DNA of 30,022 bases from Chara braunii (GCA_003427395.1 BFEA01000712.1:277905-307926); one strand, 5' to 3'. Positions 18,537 to 29,855 are shown, counted from the stretch's first letter. Numbers and translations are program-made. The notes: generated from the letters alone by a model not told the origin.

Positions 18537-20394
18537 TGTCTTCCTCATTCCTTCAAAACTCTTTAACCCTTAACCCTTCAGTCACCCCTTCCCCTCCATG
18601 GCATGCGACTAACCTCTACCCTCACCTGTTACATTGCCAGGGAACGAACGGAAAGGAACCTGGTTCTCACTTGGTGGAAAGCGAGGGCAAGGGAAGCGTT
18701 GTCGGTCCCTTGTGCCACCAAAAAGAAAAGGATACGAGACTATGGAGGACATTTGTGACAGCGGAAAGGAGTGCTGTTTTTGTAACAAGGTCAGTTTGAC
18801 TCAACCATCTTCCCCGACTGCATGACTAAGATGAAGGCATGGTATTGCTTGAGGGAAGAAAGATAACCCAAGTAACCACGAGGCAAGGGAAACTTAGGCA
18901 TGTGGGGAGGGGCGGTGTGTTGACCCCAATGGGGATTGCGTTTGGTCTTTGCTTGCGTGGCCTTGTGCATGTGAGTGTCCGGGATGGGTTGAGCGGGACT
19001 GGATCCGCGGGAAACACGGGCGAGGATGGAGGAACGGGATAAGGGAAGACCTTAGACTTAGCCTAACTATGAATGCGGGAGGGGATTGAGGGTGTGATGC
19101 TTGGATGAATGGCGGATGATGCGGTATGGGTTGCATGGTGGCTGAATGGGATGACTCTCTCCTGTGCAATGCGACGCCTGGAAAGACAAAGGGCGGTCTT
19201 GGATAGGTGGATGCGATGCTAGTGGCTCTCGCAAAAAACTAGCGGCTAGGGGTCCGGGCGACGCCTCCGCACCCCAAGGATGCTGACGGGGCTGCCCTGA
19301 GCCACTAGACTTAGTAAAAAGGTGCGTGGCCCACTGGATGACGCTTGGCCTGCGCACGGTAAGAAGACGAACTCTCAATGAACTCCCTGGGCTGCTTGTG
19401 TATTGGAAGGAGCAATTGCCTGGTCAGACTTAACTGAATCGAGAAAACGCCACGAGTGTCCAAAGAGCTACCATCTTGACGCGAGAGCGGAGCTACATCC
19501 CCCAATGTAAAGCCCTCTTGCAAAAAGGCCCATCCCCATCCGTCTCATAGCACTAGGTGGTGGAGGCCCTGGGACGAACGACCCGCGTCCTGAGCGTGAG
19601 CGTGGGAACCCCTAATTAATCCCTTAGGCGTGGATCCCTTCGTCCATGCGAATACCCAACACAAATACACTCATATAAATATATGTATAAAAAAGGAGTT
19701 AGGTATGTGACGATCACTTCTCACAATCACAGTGAGACTCCTCACAACCATATGTATATGTGTGATCGCAGGCAGTCAAATCCAAAATCCGAACCACAGA
19801 ACATACCTACAATCACATCAAGAGCCAAACAAGAGTCCATGCACTACACGGAGTCAACTCCAACCACTCCCTACACTCATACCCCTCGCTTTAGCCATGC
19901 AAGCCCCAACCTCTGTCCAACCAACCATAATTAAATACTCGGTACCTTTGTTAAATGACCACTCAATAGAAGTCCGGGTGAAACCTTAATAAAACAATAA
20001 AAGCACCAGGGCTAAAGCCTTTTTGGTTGAGTATTGGGGGTGAATTGGAGTTAAGTCATAGACCAACGAATCGACAACCGACCTGTTATCGGTGATAACA
20101 GAAGGTGATCCTTGTAGGATCAAGCTGAATCTAGTCCTGATCTCAAATCAAACGTTCAGAAGGACATGTAACACAAGACAGGCCAATCCCAAGCTAAATC
20201 TATGAGTCCAACTCGAAAGTAATTTCTATATCATAATTCCACCAAGAGTCATTCTACTTAACTAATCATAGGTCTACCCTTAATTCAGTGCCTAATGAAA
20301 AGGAAAACTTTTGGCAGAATCTCCTCTTTTTTAGAATGGATTACCAGAATTACCACCTGTCAAAATATAATCCGACTCCTCTAAACTAGGAAAA

Positions 20395-20915
20395 TTTCGG
20401 CAGCGCTTCCCGTAGTTAAAGTGTCTTTGCATAATTTATACTAGGTAAAAAATCAAACTTTTAATTCTGGAAAGTCACAATTTGTCTAGCTCCCTGAATT
20501 AGTAAAAATTTGGGCAGTACTTCCTTTAGAAAGGTAGACTTCCCATATTTGTACTAGGTCAGGTATGAACTCAGAATCGGTACACGAGTTTAACAAAGAC
20601 AAAATTTGACTAACTTCTTAGATTTGTAGAAATTTCGGCAGCGCTTTCCGTAGAGAAAGTGTTATTCCAAGATTTATACAAAGCTAAGTTCAGAATAAGT
20701 ACGTGACTTTGACTTCTCAAGGTTCAATTTTGTCTAACTCCCTGAATTCGAAAAAAATTGGGTAGCACTCCCTTTAGAAAGGGAGACTTCCCAGACTTTT
20801 ACTAAGTCATAAAAGTTGGGCAAGTTGAACTTTCGAAAGACAAAGTCTGACTAACTACTTGTTTTTGTAGAAATTTCGCAGCGCTTCCCGTAGAGAAAGC
20901 GACTTACCAAAATTT
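20395..20915 (-). repeat. Five hairpin modules, A-B-A-B-A, right arm
   Basis: Read on the minus strand these repeat the left-arm modules in the same order. On the plus strand the A cores CGCTTCCCGTAG or CGCTTTCCGTAG lie at about 20405, 20644 and 20881, and the B cores CTTTAGAAAGG at about 20525 and 20771. The matching number and alternation in both arms shows the module array existed before the arms diverged. Confidence 0.85.
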
Positions 20916-21088
20916 ATACAAGACCAAGTATAATAAATGATCCCAGAAAATGCAGAGATTGACCTAAGTAAAAAATTAACTTAGTCCAAAAAATGCAGGA
21001 ATTTATACAAGACCAAGTATAATAAATGATCCCAGAAAATGCAGAGATTGATCTAAGTAGAAATAAACTTAGTCCATAAAATGCAGGA
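20911..21088 (+). repeat. 89-bp tandem duplication, right arm only
   Basis: Copies start at 20911 and 21000 with AATTTATACAAGACCAAGTA and include AAAATGCAGAGATTGA. The left arm has this block once (around 16485-16560), so the right arm gained a copy after arm formation. Small differences between copies show it is not brand-new. Confidence 0.85.
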
Positions 21089-21285
21089 ATTGAAGCCAAC
21101 TCTTATGGCTCTAGCACGTGGCGAGCAACTAAAGCAACTACCTATCACACTGAAACTCAGGCTAAATAGTAGTCACATGCAGGCCAAATCACAAAGGTAA
21201 GTATTCTTACTAACCCCAAGTTATTTCACATAAGATAGTTCATGAATCTTGAGATAATTCAACCCTTATACCCAACTTACATATG

Positions 21286-21890
21286 GCCATTCGGCTTGGA
21301 AACAATGTCCTGCGTGCCTTAGGATATACACGAACAGGTTGCACTACTTTTCTCTTCTTTGGGCACATGACTAGACCATTCGACTTCGAAACAATGCCTA
21401 GTAGCCTTGAACTGTTTAATATCCAAGATTTAGTAATCTCTGACTTTGTTCTCAAAAGAAAGTGCAAATATGGGCAGGGGTCTGAACCATTCAGCTTGGA
21501 AATAATGTTCAACTTGCCCATACTATTTTCAATTATACTTAGTAATTTCCCTTTTCTTCTTAGTAATATGGCTTAGCGCTGGACCATTCGGCTTGGAAAC
21601 AATGCCTGACTGCCAGTTCACATGCAAATATATAAGTAAAATATTTTTCTTTTATACTCAGGTTGTACGTATGTGCGCGGTTTTCAGGCTAAACAATTCA
21701 ACTTAGAAACAATGCTTAGCCTTAGACCAAAATCCTCGCTCAGAATAAAACAAAGAAACCTCTTCACATCAGGCAACCCTCAGAAAATAAGCATAGCAAC
21801 CAGGCCATTCAACTTAGAAACAATGCTTGACCCTTCGGAAAAAAACCAAATAAACACAACCCTGGGCCATTCAGCTTAGAAACAATGTCA
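21286..21890 (-). repeat. Seven loop-motif copies, some with intact stems, right arm
   Basis: Copies of ACCATTCGGCTTGGAAACAA (or the A-rich variant with CAACTTAGAAACAATG) lie near 21288, 21375, 21486, 21582, 21692, 21803 and 21866. In reverse complement they align loosely with the left-arm loop. Clear stems are ACTAG/CTAGT (21370-21374 and 21398-21402), TATGGGCA/TGCCCATA (21469-21476 and 21515-21522) plus inner GAAC/GTTC, and AGGCTAA/TTAGCCT (21686-21692 and 21716-21722). The others have weak or no stems. Confidence 0.75.
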
Positions 21891-24800
21891 ATCACATACA
21901 TGCAATACTGCCTTCCTCCCACCTTCCCCCAATTCATTCCTTAGTCTGCTTTCAGTCAAAATAAAGATGAAACTTAAGCTTCACACACATGCATTCCTTC
22001 CATTCAATCTGATTATATCCTGAACAAAGGCAAAATCATAGGGACAATCTCATGCATGCATCAACCAAACTAAAGGGAGATAAACAAACAAGGGTATAGT
22101 GGGGTCATACAGATAGAGAATGATATACATGATGGTTCCCTGCCTTCAGAACCTCGCCTAGGTTCCGGCAGAGCTCCCGCAATCGGTGGGTGGACTCCCC
22201 ACAAAGTCTTGATGTGGTCCTACGGGTTGCAATCACGGCTGCCGCCTTCCTCTCGTAACCATCAAACTAGATTTAGAGTGAGAAGGGCAGAAAGAGATAG
22301 GTTGAGACTCTCAGATCCAAGGAGGGTGCACTCAGACTCGCGTGAGAGGGCCTTGGTTCCTTGATGCGCCTGAGGGTCCCGCAATGATGGTCAAATTGCA
22401 GCAGCTTTGTCAAATTTTGAAGTCAAACTGTTGACATGTCCCTGCTTGACGGCCCTCCCACTCCCCCTCTCTCTACACCTTTGCTTCCCATATTTAAGCC
22501 GGAGGCACACGACTCTAACTGGTCGTACTCCAACAACTCAACAATCCGTAGTGGACTTCAACAATTGCTATAGCAAAAACGCAGTTAAGTAGCGGAATGC
22601 GCAGCAATGGAGTAACATAGGATTTTGCGACGGTCAGACTGAGTAATGATGAGCAGTGCCTCAGACTTGCAGCGTCAGTGGCAACCAGCAACTTAGATGT
22701 AGCGCCTTTCTCCAAAAACAGTTTACAGGTTGTGATTCAAGGAATACCGCCAGCAGCCATTCTGAGATGGAACAACAGCACAACCGAGAATACGAAGGTG
22801 GCAACTAAGCCCGCAACCCTCGTGATTGGCCTGTTACTACACAAGCGAGAAGCATTAGCGTCGTTGCCTCTGTTAGTTACCCCTGCGTGTCGTTTGTTCC
22901 CCAATTGTTTGCTGCAGTTGCCCACTTTTATCTCCAGCGGGCAGTACTTGCCTGCTTGGTCTGCCAGAACACAAAATCACCACTCTCTCTGCACAAATTG
23001 CAGTCCCCTTGTCCGCCTTGTTCTTAACTCACGAAGTACTGCACCCAGTCCATAGGTAGCGCGCTCAACACACACAGTGGCGCATTCAGTTCACATAGGA
23101 GTCTACACAGTATCGCACCAAGCCCAGATCAGTGATTCCAACCCACAACCCACTATACCCTGCTTCCCAGGCAGCAACCCTCTCAGCCAGATCGGTAAAC
23201 TCCCTCTCCCCGCGGGCCACCCACTGCAGCTACCTTTATCCGGACAGGCTGCGTGTTAATCGTCTAACAAGACCGCTCTCTCACCCCATTGACTGCAAAT
23301 AGCCCGAATATCGCTCAGTCGGCATGAGTCTCCCCCTCTTGTCACAGGGAAACATCGGCATGGCCTGACCAGCCGTGTGGCGGTAGAGCTCTCACCTATA
23401 CCAGCTGCACGGCCCTTTCTCAGTCCTAATAGGCCTCAAAACCCGCGGTCCGACTTGCACTCCTCCGATCCTGATGGGGGCAGCGCACCGGTTAATCGGC
23501 TGCCCTTCAAACCACTGTTTACCACATGATAGTGAGCAGGGTGCTGTTCACCAAGTAAATCTGCGTTCCTGGCCAGGCGAGTATGTATTGTTACTCCGGT
23601 GTCTCCTTCCTGTGCGCACACATCAGTGCGCAGGTAGGCCCATAACACAGTCGACTATAACAACAGCCGGTGGACATCAGCAGCGGACTCCAAACAAGTG
23701 AGATTTTCAGCTCCTGCAGGTCGTTGCCTCCACCAGGTACGTGTGCCCACCGCTTTGGCTAATGAGATGGGCGGCACACCCGCCCCCCAGCTAGCGAGCA
23801 CACCGACATGCAAGGACCCCCCGCATGAAGCAAACGGAACACGGACGGCAGGGTAGCGGCGGGGCACAGATGAGGATGTCTACACACCCAATACAGCGTA
23901 ACACACTTCATGACCAACCCACGTCACCATCGTGCTCTGCAAGCTATCGGCTCCCACCATCCGCTGACCCAGGGAGTCACTACGATAGGTGCCCGTTGTC
24001 ACCCCCAAGCAACCCTGACGTTCCGAACCGAGTGGCCCCACCTCTACCCCTTTGTGGCAGGATGAGCAAAATCATTAGAACCTCCCGCTAGAACATGGCC
24101 AGATGCACAAATAGTCGTGTGTATATTCGAGGAGAAAAACGAGAGAGAGTCTTCTTCCGGTAGGCAGAGAAGTGCACCAGCTAACAGGGAAGTCTCCAAC
24201 ACGCGGTTATTCTCCTGCTACTTCCAACGATGAGCAACATTCGAAAGAATGTTCCGCTAAAACACGGGCGGATACACTCCGATTTTCAACTCTTCTTCCA
24301 TACCCGCCTCCACCAGCTCTGTTCTGCTCTAATTCCCCATCTACTAACCTGTGGGCAAATCTAAACCCATCATCTAGCTCGCCCTACGCATAAACCTCAT
24401 ATTAACATTTTTCCTCGCCCGAATCCGTCGAGAATCGGCGAGATACACCCATTTTCCTTCTTCCTTGTCCTTCTTCCGCCATGGCTCCGCGCACAGACTT
24501 TCTCTAACAATTCTCATATCACTAACTCTCTTCCAGAATTAGCATCACCAACTGGCTCGCCCTATCTGGAAACCCCTAAAACCATCTCTTCCCCCCAAAA
24601 AATCTTGGTGTATTGCGCGAGTAATCCCCCCCTTTGTTGTTCCCCAGTCATCTCCCCGCCATCTCCACTCCTCTTTTAACCTGCATGCATCTGGCGTACC
24701 TTCTTGCCCAGGTTCATCCCCTTTGTTTCCCACCACTCGCTGCTATCCTTCGCCCCCGTTACTACTCCATCCACCTCCTCCGCTTGGCGTAGCGCTTCGA

Positions 24801-25730
24801 CAACAGACTGCCCTTCTCCCTTTCCCCGCTCTCTTCTTCCTGCCGCCCGTTACTTCACTGCGCTGTTACTCCGCCCACTGCCTGGTGCCTCTTGCGACCG
24901 CTCCTTACTGCTCCCAGCTCTGCCTTCTCGATCAGCGCTTCACTCTGGCAACACTTGACCAGGTAGCGCCCGCTTCTACTAGGGAGCGACCACTAGAAAC
25001 CCAAGGAGCAACACTCGCTCCCGATTCCTTCTGTCCTTATATGCGGCTTTCCCGTGCGGCCGCACCTATCCTTTCGGCCTTCTGTCATAATCAACCGAGG
25101 TCCAATGGCCTGATCACTAAGTAGCGTTCCTCTGACATCCACACGGTGCCCTCCCCTCAAACCAGGCTGTTAGGTCAGCCACACCTGTAAAAAAACAAAA
25201 AAACAAAGACAACAACAAAAAAACTCAAGCTTACGGAGAAGAGAAAATGTGGCAGGATAGAGGGATCCACCGGCATCCCCTCGGTTCCTCCAACTGGGCT
25301 TGCAGTCGGATCCCCCTACAAAAAACAAGGGGGATAGTCCGACGGAACCCTCGACCCCTCGGCCTCTTTTGTCGCTCCAATGCTCCAACGTCGCTGACTG
25401 CTAGCCTCGATCCCCGTACCTCCGTTTAGAAAGCCCAGTACGAGCGGAATCCTCATAAAGAGGTGCTACGCAGTGCTCAGGGCCACGGTAGACTATCTAG
25501 GCCTCATCTTTACCAGTAACTGAACACACAACCATTAGACGTCCTCGTTGACTTGTGCAGACTGTGCCGTGGCCGCCACACACGCCTCTATGTCCACGAA
25601 AACTCATCACTTAGTCACCTTGGCGGTCAAAGTACCAGAAGACTTATGCGACCTAAACTAATCGTCAATTAAAACTCTTAGCCGGTCACCAATGCCATTG
25701 TCTGCAATCATCAATCGGAAGAGGAATCAC

Positions 25731-25751
25731 GCGCGCCTTAAGCCTGCGCGC
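25731..25751. repeat. Subterminal GCGCGC palindrome, right arm
   Basis: GCGCGC (25731-25736) and GCGCGC (25746-25751) flank CTTAAGCCT. It sits about 150-170 bp from the right end, mirroring the left-arm palindrome at 11907-11925. Confidence 0.55.
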
Positions 25752-25902
25752 CCACACACTCTATTCTAATCAATCATCCTGCCAATATAAACTACAGACG
25801 CGGTCGCACCCCGTGCGGTAAACTTAAACTTTAGACCAAATCTTCTTTCTGTCATTTGCAAAAAACAGGGCGGATACCCTTGTAATGGTATTCGCACCGA
25901 CA

Positions 25903-25906
25903 CCGT
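25903..25906. repeat. Putative target-site duplication CCGT, right
   Basis: Direct repeat of 11751-11754, immediately outside the CACCGACA end of the right arm. Confidence 0.6.
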
Positions 25907-26361
25907 GGCTCTCCCGGGCCTGTACCCGAGCGTGTTTGGGCCCCCTAGGGTTTCTGGCGAAGGGGGCCTTTTTGTCGGGTACCGGGCCTTTCGCAGCGCC
26001 CTGGTACCGGGCCTTTTGCAGCGCCCTGGTACCGGCCTCCTCCCGAACCTAGGCCCGGGCTTGTGTTCGCGTGGTCCCCACGCGAAAGGTACGGCGTTAT
26101 AAAACTCCACAGGGCCCGAACCCCGCGTTTTGTAATTCCATGGCCCGCGGGCCCCCTTTCTCCAGCCTCAGGCCCGCAGCCCTTTTTTTTTTTAAGGCTT
26201 TAGTTAGGGCCTGAGTGTCGAAGTCCCAATGACGCCTACGCGGCGATATCTCCCCTAGCGACGATATCCTTTTGTGTTGAGCCTCCAATGCACTAGCGGC
26301 GTTGACTGTCGCCGAGTTACCTTGAAGGCTCGCCTTACGAACCGAGCATCCTCTCCGTTTG
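25907..26361. other. GC-rich flank with a 25-bp tandem repeat
   Basis: No gene is seen. Positions 25978-26036 hold two full copies and a partial third of a 25-bp unit starting GGTACCGGGCC (25978, 26003, 26028). Around it are dense GGGCC/GGCCC strings. A T run is at about 26185-26194. The region resembles LTR U3 sequence in composition, but I found no matching ends. Confidence 0.5.
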
Positions 26362-26682
26362 GCCCATTGTTTGACACTTAGTTGCTTAGCTCGGCCCCCT
26401 TGTTCCCGTCTGCTATTCGTAGCCCCCCCGACTCTCCTTCGCTGTTGACATACTCCACATATCTTGTCGCCCATTGTTTGACACTTAGTTGCTTAGCTCG
26501 GCCCCCTTGTTCCCGTCTGCTATTCGTAGCCCCCCCGACTCTCCTTCGCTGTTGACATACTCCACATATCTTGTCGCCCATTGTCTGACACTTAGTTGCT
26601 TAGCTCGGCCCCCTTGTTCCCGTCTGCTATTCGTAGCCCCCCCGACTCTCCTTCGCTGTTGACATACTCCACGTATCTTGTC
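26362..26682 (+). repeat. Three 107-bp tandem repeats
   Basis: Copies 26362-26468, 26469-26575 and 26576-26682 begin GCCCATTGTTTGACACTTAG. The first two look identical and the third differs at about two positions (TCTGACAC, CACGTATC). The unit is not a multiple of three, so minus-strand open frames across it change frame each copy and are not credible genes. Near identity points to a recent or homogenised array. Confidence 0.95.
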
Positions 26683-27119
26683 CGCGACAGGTCCCCCTAG
26701 CATTCATGCGGGACTGTTCATCCTAGAGCTCATGGCTCGCCCTTTTTCCGACATCCTGGCTCCGACGCCAGTGACGTGGTTCTGGTACCTCAATCTCTCG
26801 ATATTAGCCATGGTCTCTCACGGCAGAATAGGTAGATCCGTCATCCTTCAAATGCAATTATCAAGGAAGTAAAGGGCGGCGTAAGGCTGGAGCCGCCTGA
26901 CACCGTGACCTGTGTTCGTAGACTGTCGTCGGGTCCGTAGGTAGTAGGGGTTCGATCTGTAGACCTGTCGGGTAGGAGTCTTAGCAAGGTCTAGAAGTCG
27001 TAGCTGTAGCTCCTCCGAAAGGTCAAGGTCGTAGCTGCTACAGTATCGAAAGGCCAAGTCCACGGCCTTCCGGAAGGTCCTAGTAGTGGCCTTTCGAAGT
27101 TGCTCGCGTTTAGGCTGAG
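26683..27119. other. Unassigned DNA with nested inverted repeats
   Basis: No gene is seen. CGAAAGGCC (27047-27055) and GGCCTTTCG (27088-27096) are perfect complements, and between them GGCCTTCCGGAAGGTC (about 27064-27079) is itself nearly palindromic. Repeated GTCGTAGCTG and CGAAAGGTC motifs occur from about 26998. Confidence 0.45.
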
Positions 27120-27687
27120 GCAAGTGGGCAAGTGGTGGAGTCCACCCGTGCTGAGTCAGCAGTCCCAGTCCCAGTCAGTCCTAGTCCCGTCAAGCAAGTA
27201 CCGCATGGGACTGTGTGCACCACGGGCATGGGAAAAGGGGCAGACCAACGAGATACAAAAGTATAAATCAAGAGGCAGCGCCCAACCATTCATTCATTCC
27301 TGCATAAGCCATGCAGAAGCGCTGTCATAGCGACTTGTGCGAGGTGGTCTGCAATGAGCCCGAAGAGGAAGTGGGCGAGAGAAGGAGCTTAGCCATAGCG
27401 CTAGGGTAGCAGCGGCCATAGTCGTCATAGCTGATAGGAGAGTGAAGCGTGTATGTGTGTGTGTGTGTGTACATTGTGATGCGTGTGGGATATCCAGGGT
27501 GATCATGTGTGTGTGTGAACAAGGAGTTGTACAGGCGCTGTGCCGCCATTGCCATTGGAAGTGAACTTGTATCTGAATTGTGTTTTGGTTTCTGTATCTC
27601 TGAGTTCTGAATGGGCGCTTGTCGCCAGTTTGCTGCGCAACCTGTTTACATGCATGAGAAGTGTGAATGAGAGCGAGTCTGATTGCA
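27120..27687 (+). repeat. LTR-like fragment with TATA box
   Basis: TATAAAT at 27262 is preceded by GGGGCAGACCAACGAG and followed by GCCATGCAGAAGCGCTG. This closely parallels 12808-12890 in the left arm of the giant element. A GT-rich tract lies at about 27451-27471. The sequence ends in TGATTGCA at 27687, after which integrase coding starts abruptly. It could be the promoter half of an LTR, or a piece of another giant-element arm; the left border is uncertain. Confidence 0.45.
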
Positions 27688-28799
27688 CGTGCCTATCCCA
27701 ACAGGTCCTGGAGACTCTGTGTCCATAGATTTCATGGACACTAAGGTGAAAAGCAGGAATGGAAAAAGCCGAGTTATGGTAATTGTTGATAGGTTCAGCA
27801 AGTTTGCTGTTTTTGTAGCATTGCCTGCGGAAGCTAAAACCGACTTAGTAATTCGGGAATTCTTTAACCATTTGGTGAAAGACTACGGACATCCCTTGAC
27901 TATCGTTAGTGACCGAGACTCTCGGTTCACCAGTGAACAATGGCAGCAACTAACGAGTGTCTATGGCTCTAAGCTGACAATGTCATCAGGCCGACACCCT
28001 GAGACAAATGGGCAAACTGAGCAAATGAATAAGATTTTGCAGCAAACACTACGTATGTACATTCTTCCCGATCAGGTTGACTGGGATGAACATTTGCCCA
28101 AAGTTGCTAGTGCCTATAATAACTCTGTGCACTTGTCTACTTGCATAACTCCGATGGAGTTACATTTGGGATGGAGTCCTCGCAAACCTATAGATTGTCT
28201 AAACCCGGATAGAGTACATAAACTTCCGCCAGGGACCAGAGAGTTCGCAATGCAATATCAGAAAGATTTCAAAAAGGTAAAGGAAAACATAATTAAAACG
28301 CAACATCAAATGATTGAACAGGCCAATAAACACAGGAGACCTTCACAGTCCAGAAGAAAACATATCTCATAAATTGTTACCTGCCTACAGAGGACCCTGA
28401 CAAGTATTGGATGTGATAGGAGATGTGGATGGACCCTCCTATGTTATTGAGATACCTCCATACTTGCATACCTACCCGGTGTTCCACGCGTCAAAGCTCT
28501 TACCTTGTGTAACTAGTGAACTATTTCCCAGTCGAAGGTCAGCAATTCCTCCAAGTATGGATGGGAAATTTGATGTTGATAAGATCCTTGCTGAAAGTAC
28601 TATCCAGACTGGACGCAGAGGTAGACCTCAACGGTAATATAAAGTCAGATTCGCATATCAAGATCCAAGTGAAGACCGCTGGTTTAGTAGGGAAGAGCTA
28701 ATTGAAACTGCAAAGAACAGAGTATCTTACTATGAAAGAGCAAGAAAAGGTCTCAATATTGTGGACAGATACGTGTTTCTCAGAGGACTTCGAAATTAG
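27686..28799 (+). pseudogene. Second chromovirus integrase and chromodomain, 5'-truncated
   Basis: This is a fragment of another Ty3/Gypsy Pol. It begins just before the catalytic core; the zinc-binding part and everything upstream are missing, and the frame starts after a TGA at 27680. The catalytic acids are all present: Asp in SIDFMD (about 27724-27742), Asp in SDRDSRF (about 27909-27929) and Glu in NGQTEQMN (about 28008-28030). TAA at 28370 ends frame 2. The C-terminal domain continues in frame 0 (HKLLPAYRGP, TGA at 28398, FHASKLL near 28480-28500), and a chromodomain-like end follows (VDKILAES, TAA at 28635, YKVRF...REELIETA), ending at TAG 28797. Base composition is more AT-rich than element 1, so it is a different family. 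Confidence 0.88.
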
Positions 28800-28872
28800 G
28801 CCGGCGAGAGTAAAAGCCTAAAAGGGCCTTTATGAATTAGACCCCAGATGAATGCCCAACAGTGAGGGGCCC

Positions 28873-29855
28873 TGTCGGCCAGAACTTCACGAGCAGCAAC
28901 CCAAAAGACAAGTTCCCTGAGGCATATGTCGCATCCAGAATGAGATGAAAAGTTGTTTTGAAAAGTCACAAATAGGTCCTGAATGAACAGGTCTTGGACA
29001 TGGTTTTCAAGACTGAGTTAGGGTCATGTCTCCTCAATGAAAAGTCATGTCTGTTCGGCAATGAGTCAAAGGCCACAGTCCCAGCTCAGTCATAATCCCA
29101 CGAGTCAGTCCTGATTCAGACCAGGAGTCCAAAAGACAGGCCTGATGGCCCAAAGCAGCAGCAGACCATGGGAAAAGCTACTGGGACACACACTTTGCAA
29201 CAACGGGTACTGGCCAGGAGTCCCAGACACTTGAGGCTGAATGCAGGCCACGCCAGGCCAGTCCAGCACTATAAAGGACTGGCCAGCCTCCCATTTGAAC
29301 AGATGCTCACTTCGCATGAGAGTGTGGAAGTGCCGTGGCACTTGTGCGCTAGATGTATGTGAGCTGCGCTGGACTGAAGAGCAGCGCTATGTGGAAAGGA
29401 AGAGAGTGCTGGCTAGAGGGATGGCAGCCATAGCTGCGCCAACGCTAGTTAGTATGTTAGTAGGGATAGTCAGTAGGAGATACCAGTGAGTAGTATTCAG
29501 AGTAGATTCTCGTGTGATAGGGAGTGTGCATGCATGATGAGTGAGGGTAGACCAGGACTGTAGACATAGAGGGAGAGAGAGAAGAAGGCAGACGAGAGAG
29601 GGGGAGTGTGAGCTATGGTGACACGTACCTGTTGAGCGCTGCTGTCGACGTTTGGCAGCTGGCGCTGATGAGCGCCAGGCTTGGAACTCGTGTTGATCGA
29701 AGAAGACTTGTAACTGTGTTCAGCGCTCTACACTTTGAACTCACGATGTTCTCTCTCTAACTCTGGGTTTGATAATTGAGTTGAGCTTCCTGGTTCTCAT
29801 TCATCTTCTATTGGGTTTTGTGTGAGACTTCGCAATCTGTGAAATCTGTGTATAG
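28873..29855 (+). repeat. LTR of the second chromovirus family
   Basis: It starts TGTCGGCC after a purine-rich GAGGGGCCC, about 75 bp downstream of the pseudogene's end, as expected for a 3' LTR. TATAAAG at 29270 lies between GGCCAGTCC and GGACTGGCC. A GAGA-rich zone (about 29555-29605) precedes ACACGTACCTG (29621). The related copy at 9334 supports the extent. No clean CA end was found: near 29855 the sequence passes into a Gag fragment, so the LTR is probably truncated there. Confidence 0.7.
29270..29276 (+). promoter_or_regulatory. TATA box of the second LTR family
   Basis: TATAAAG is framed by complementary 9-mers GGCCAGTCC and GGACTGGCC, closely matching the arrangement at 8346 in element 1. 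Confidence 0.65.

Larger units (their letters stand above)
17836..19649. other. Central spacer of the inverted-repeat element
   Basis: Between the arms lie a 54-bp minisatellite (17850-18395), a TC microsatellite (18490-18532) and about 1.1 kb of mixed sequence without a recognised gene. A 63-codon frame at 18634-18825 (basic, with a Cys pair CCFC) and some 90-100-codon frames on the minus strand around 18.9-19.4 kb show no recognisable motif. An (AT)n run at about 17786-17803 marks the inner edge of the left arm. If the element once had its own enzyme gene, it is not visible here. Confidence 0.6.
11755..25902. mobile_element. 14.1-kb giant inverted-repeat (foldback-like) element
   Basis: The two halves are diverged reverse complements of each other around about 18.74 kb. 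Termini are TGTCGGTG at 11755 and CACCGACA ending at 25902, followed inward by nearly matching sequence (GAATACC, then TATCCGCCCT and TTTTTGCAAATGACAG at similar distances). The 4-bp direct repeat CCGT flanks both ends, as expected for a target-site duplication. Further mirrored anchors include CACGGTACAG near 12090 with its partner near 25560; TACGGGGATCGAGGC near 12280 with about 25410; AGGAAGGCGGCAG near 15185 with about 22240; and ATACATATGGTTGTGA near 17715 with about 19750. No transposase, integrase or reverse transcriptase is visible inside, so it is likely non-autonomous. A 4-bp TSD with TGT ends would suit a Ginger- or Sola-like transposase or an LTR-type integrase; that assignment is inference. 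Confidence 0.8.
19650..25902 (-). repeat. Right arm of the giant inverted repeat
   Basis: About 6.25 kb, the reverse complement of the left arm. From the centre outward it carries the ATATGTATATGTGTGATCGC block (about 19752), the GGTGATAACAGA block (about 20090), five A/B hairpin modules (20395-20915), loop motifs (21280-21890), GGTTCCCTGCC...CCGGCAGAGCTCCCGC (about 22130-22180), a patchily similar middle (22.4-24.9 kb), an inward TATA (about 25040) and the conserved outer 0.75 kb. The middle, including 22.4-25.1 kb, contains no gene I can recognise: frames are short, pyrimidine-rich and unshared. Confidence 0.8.

Noticed and set aside
18634-18825. 63-codon Lys/Cys-rich gene in the centre of the palindrome
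   Set aside because: No recognisable domain, no supporting context, and of a length expected by chance.
26362-26682. CRISPR-like array
   Set aside because: The 107-bp units are directly adjacent without spacers and the context is eukaryotic; a plain tandem repeat.
26097-26703. Minus-strand frames starting MGDKICGVC
   Set aside because: They come from 107-bp tandem repeats whose length breaks the frame in every copy; no matching protein family.
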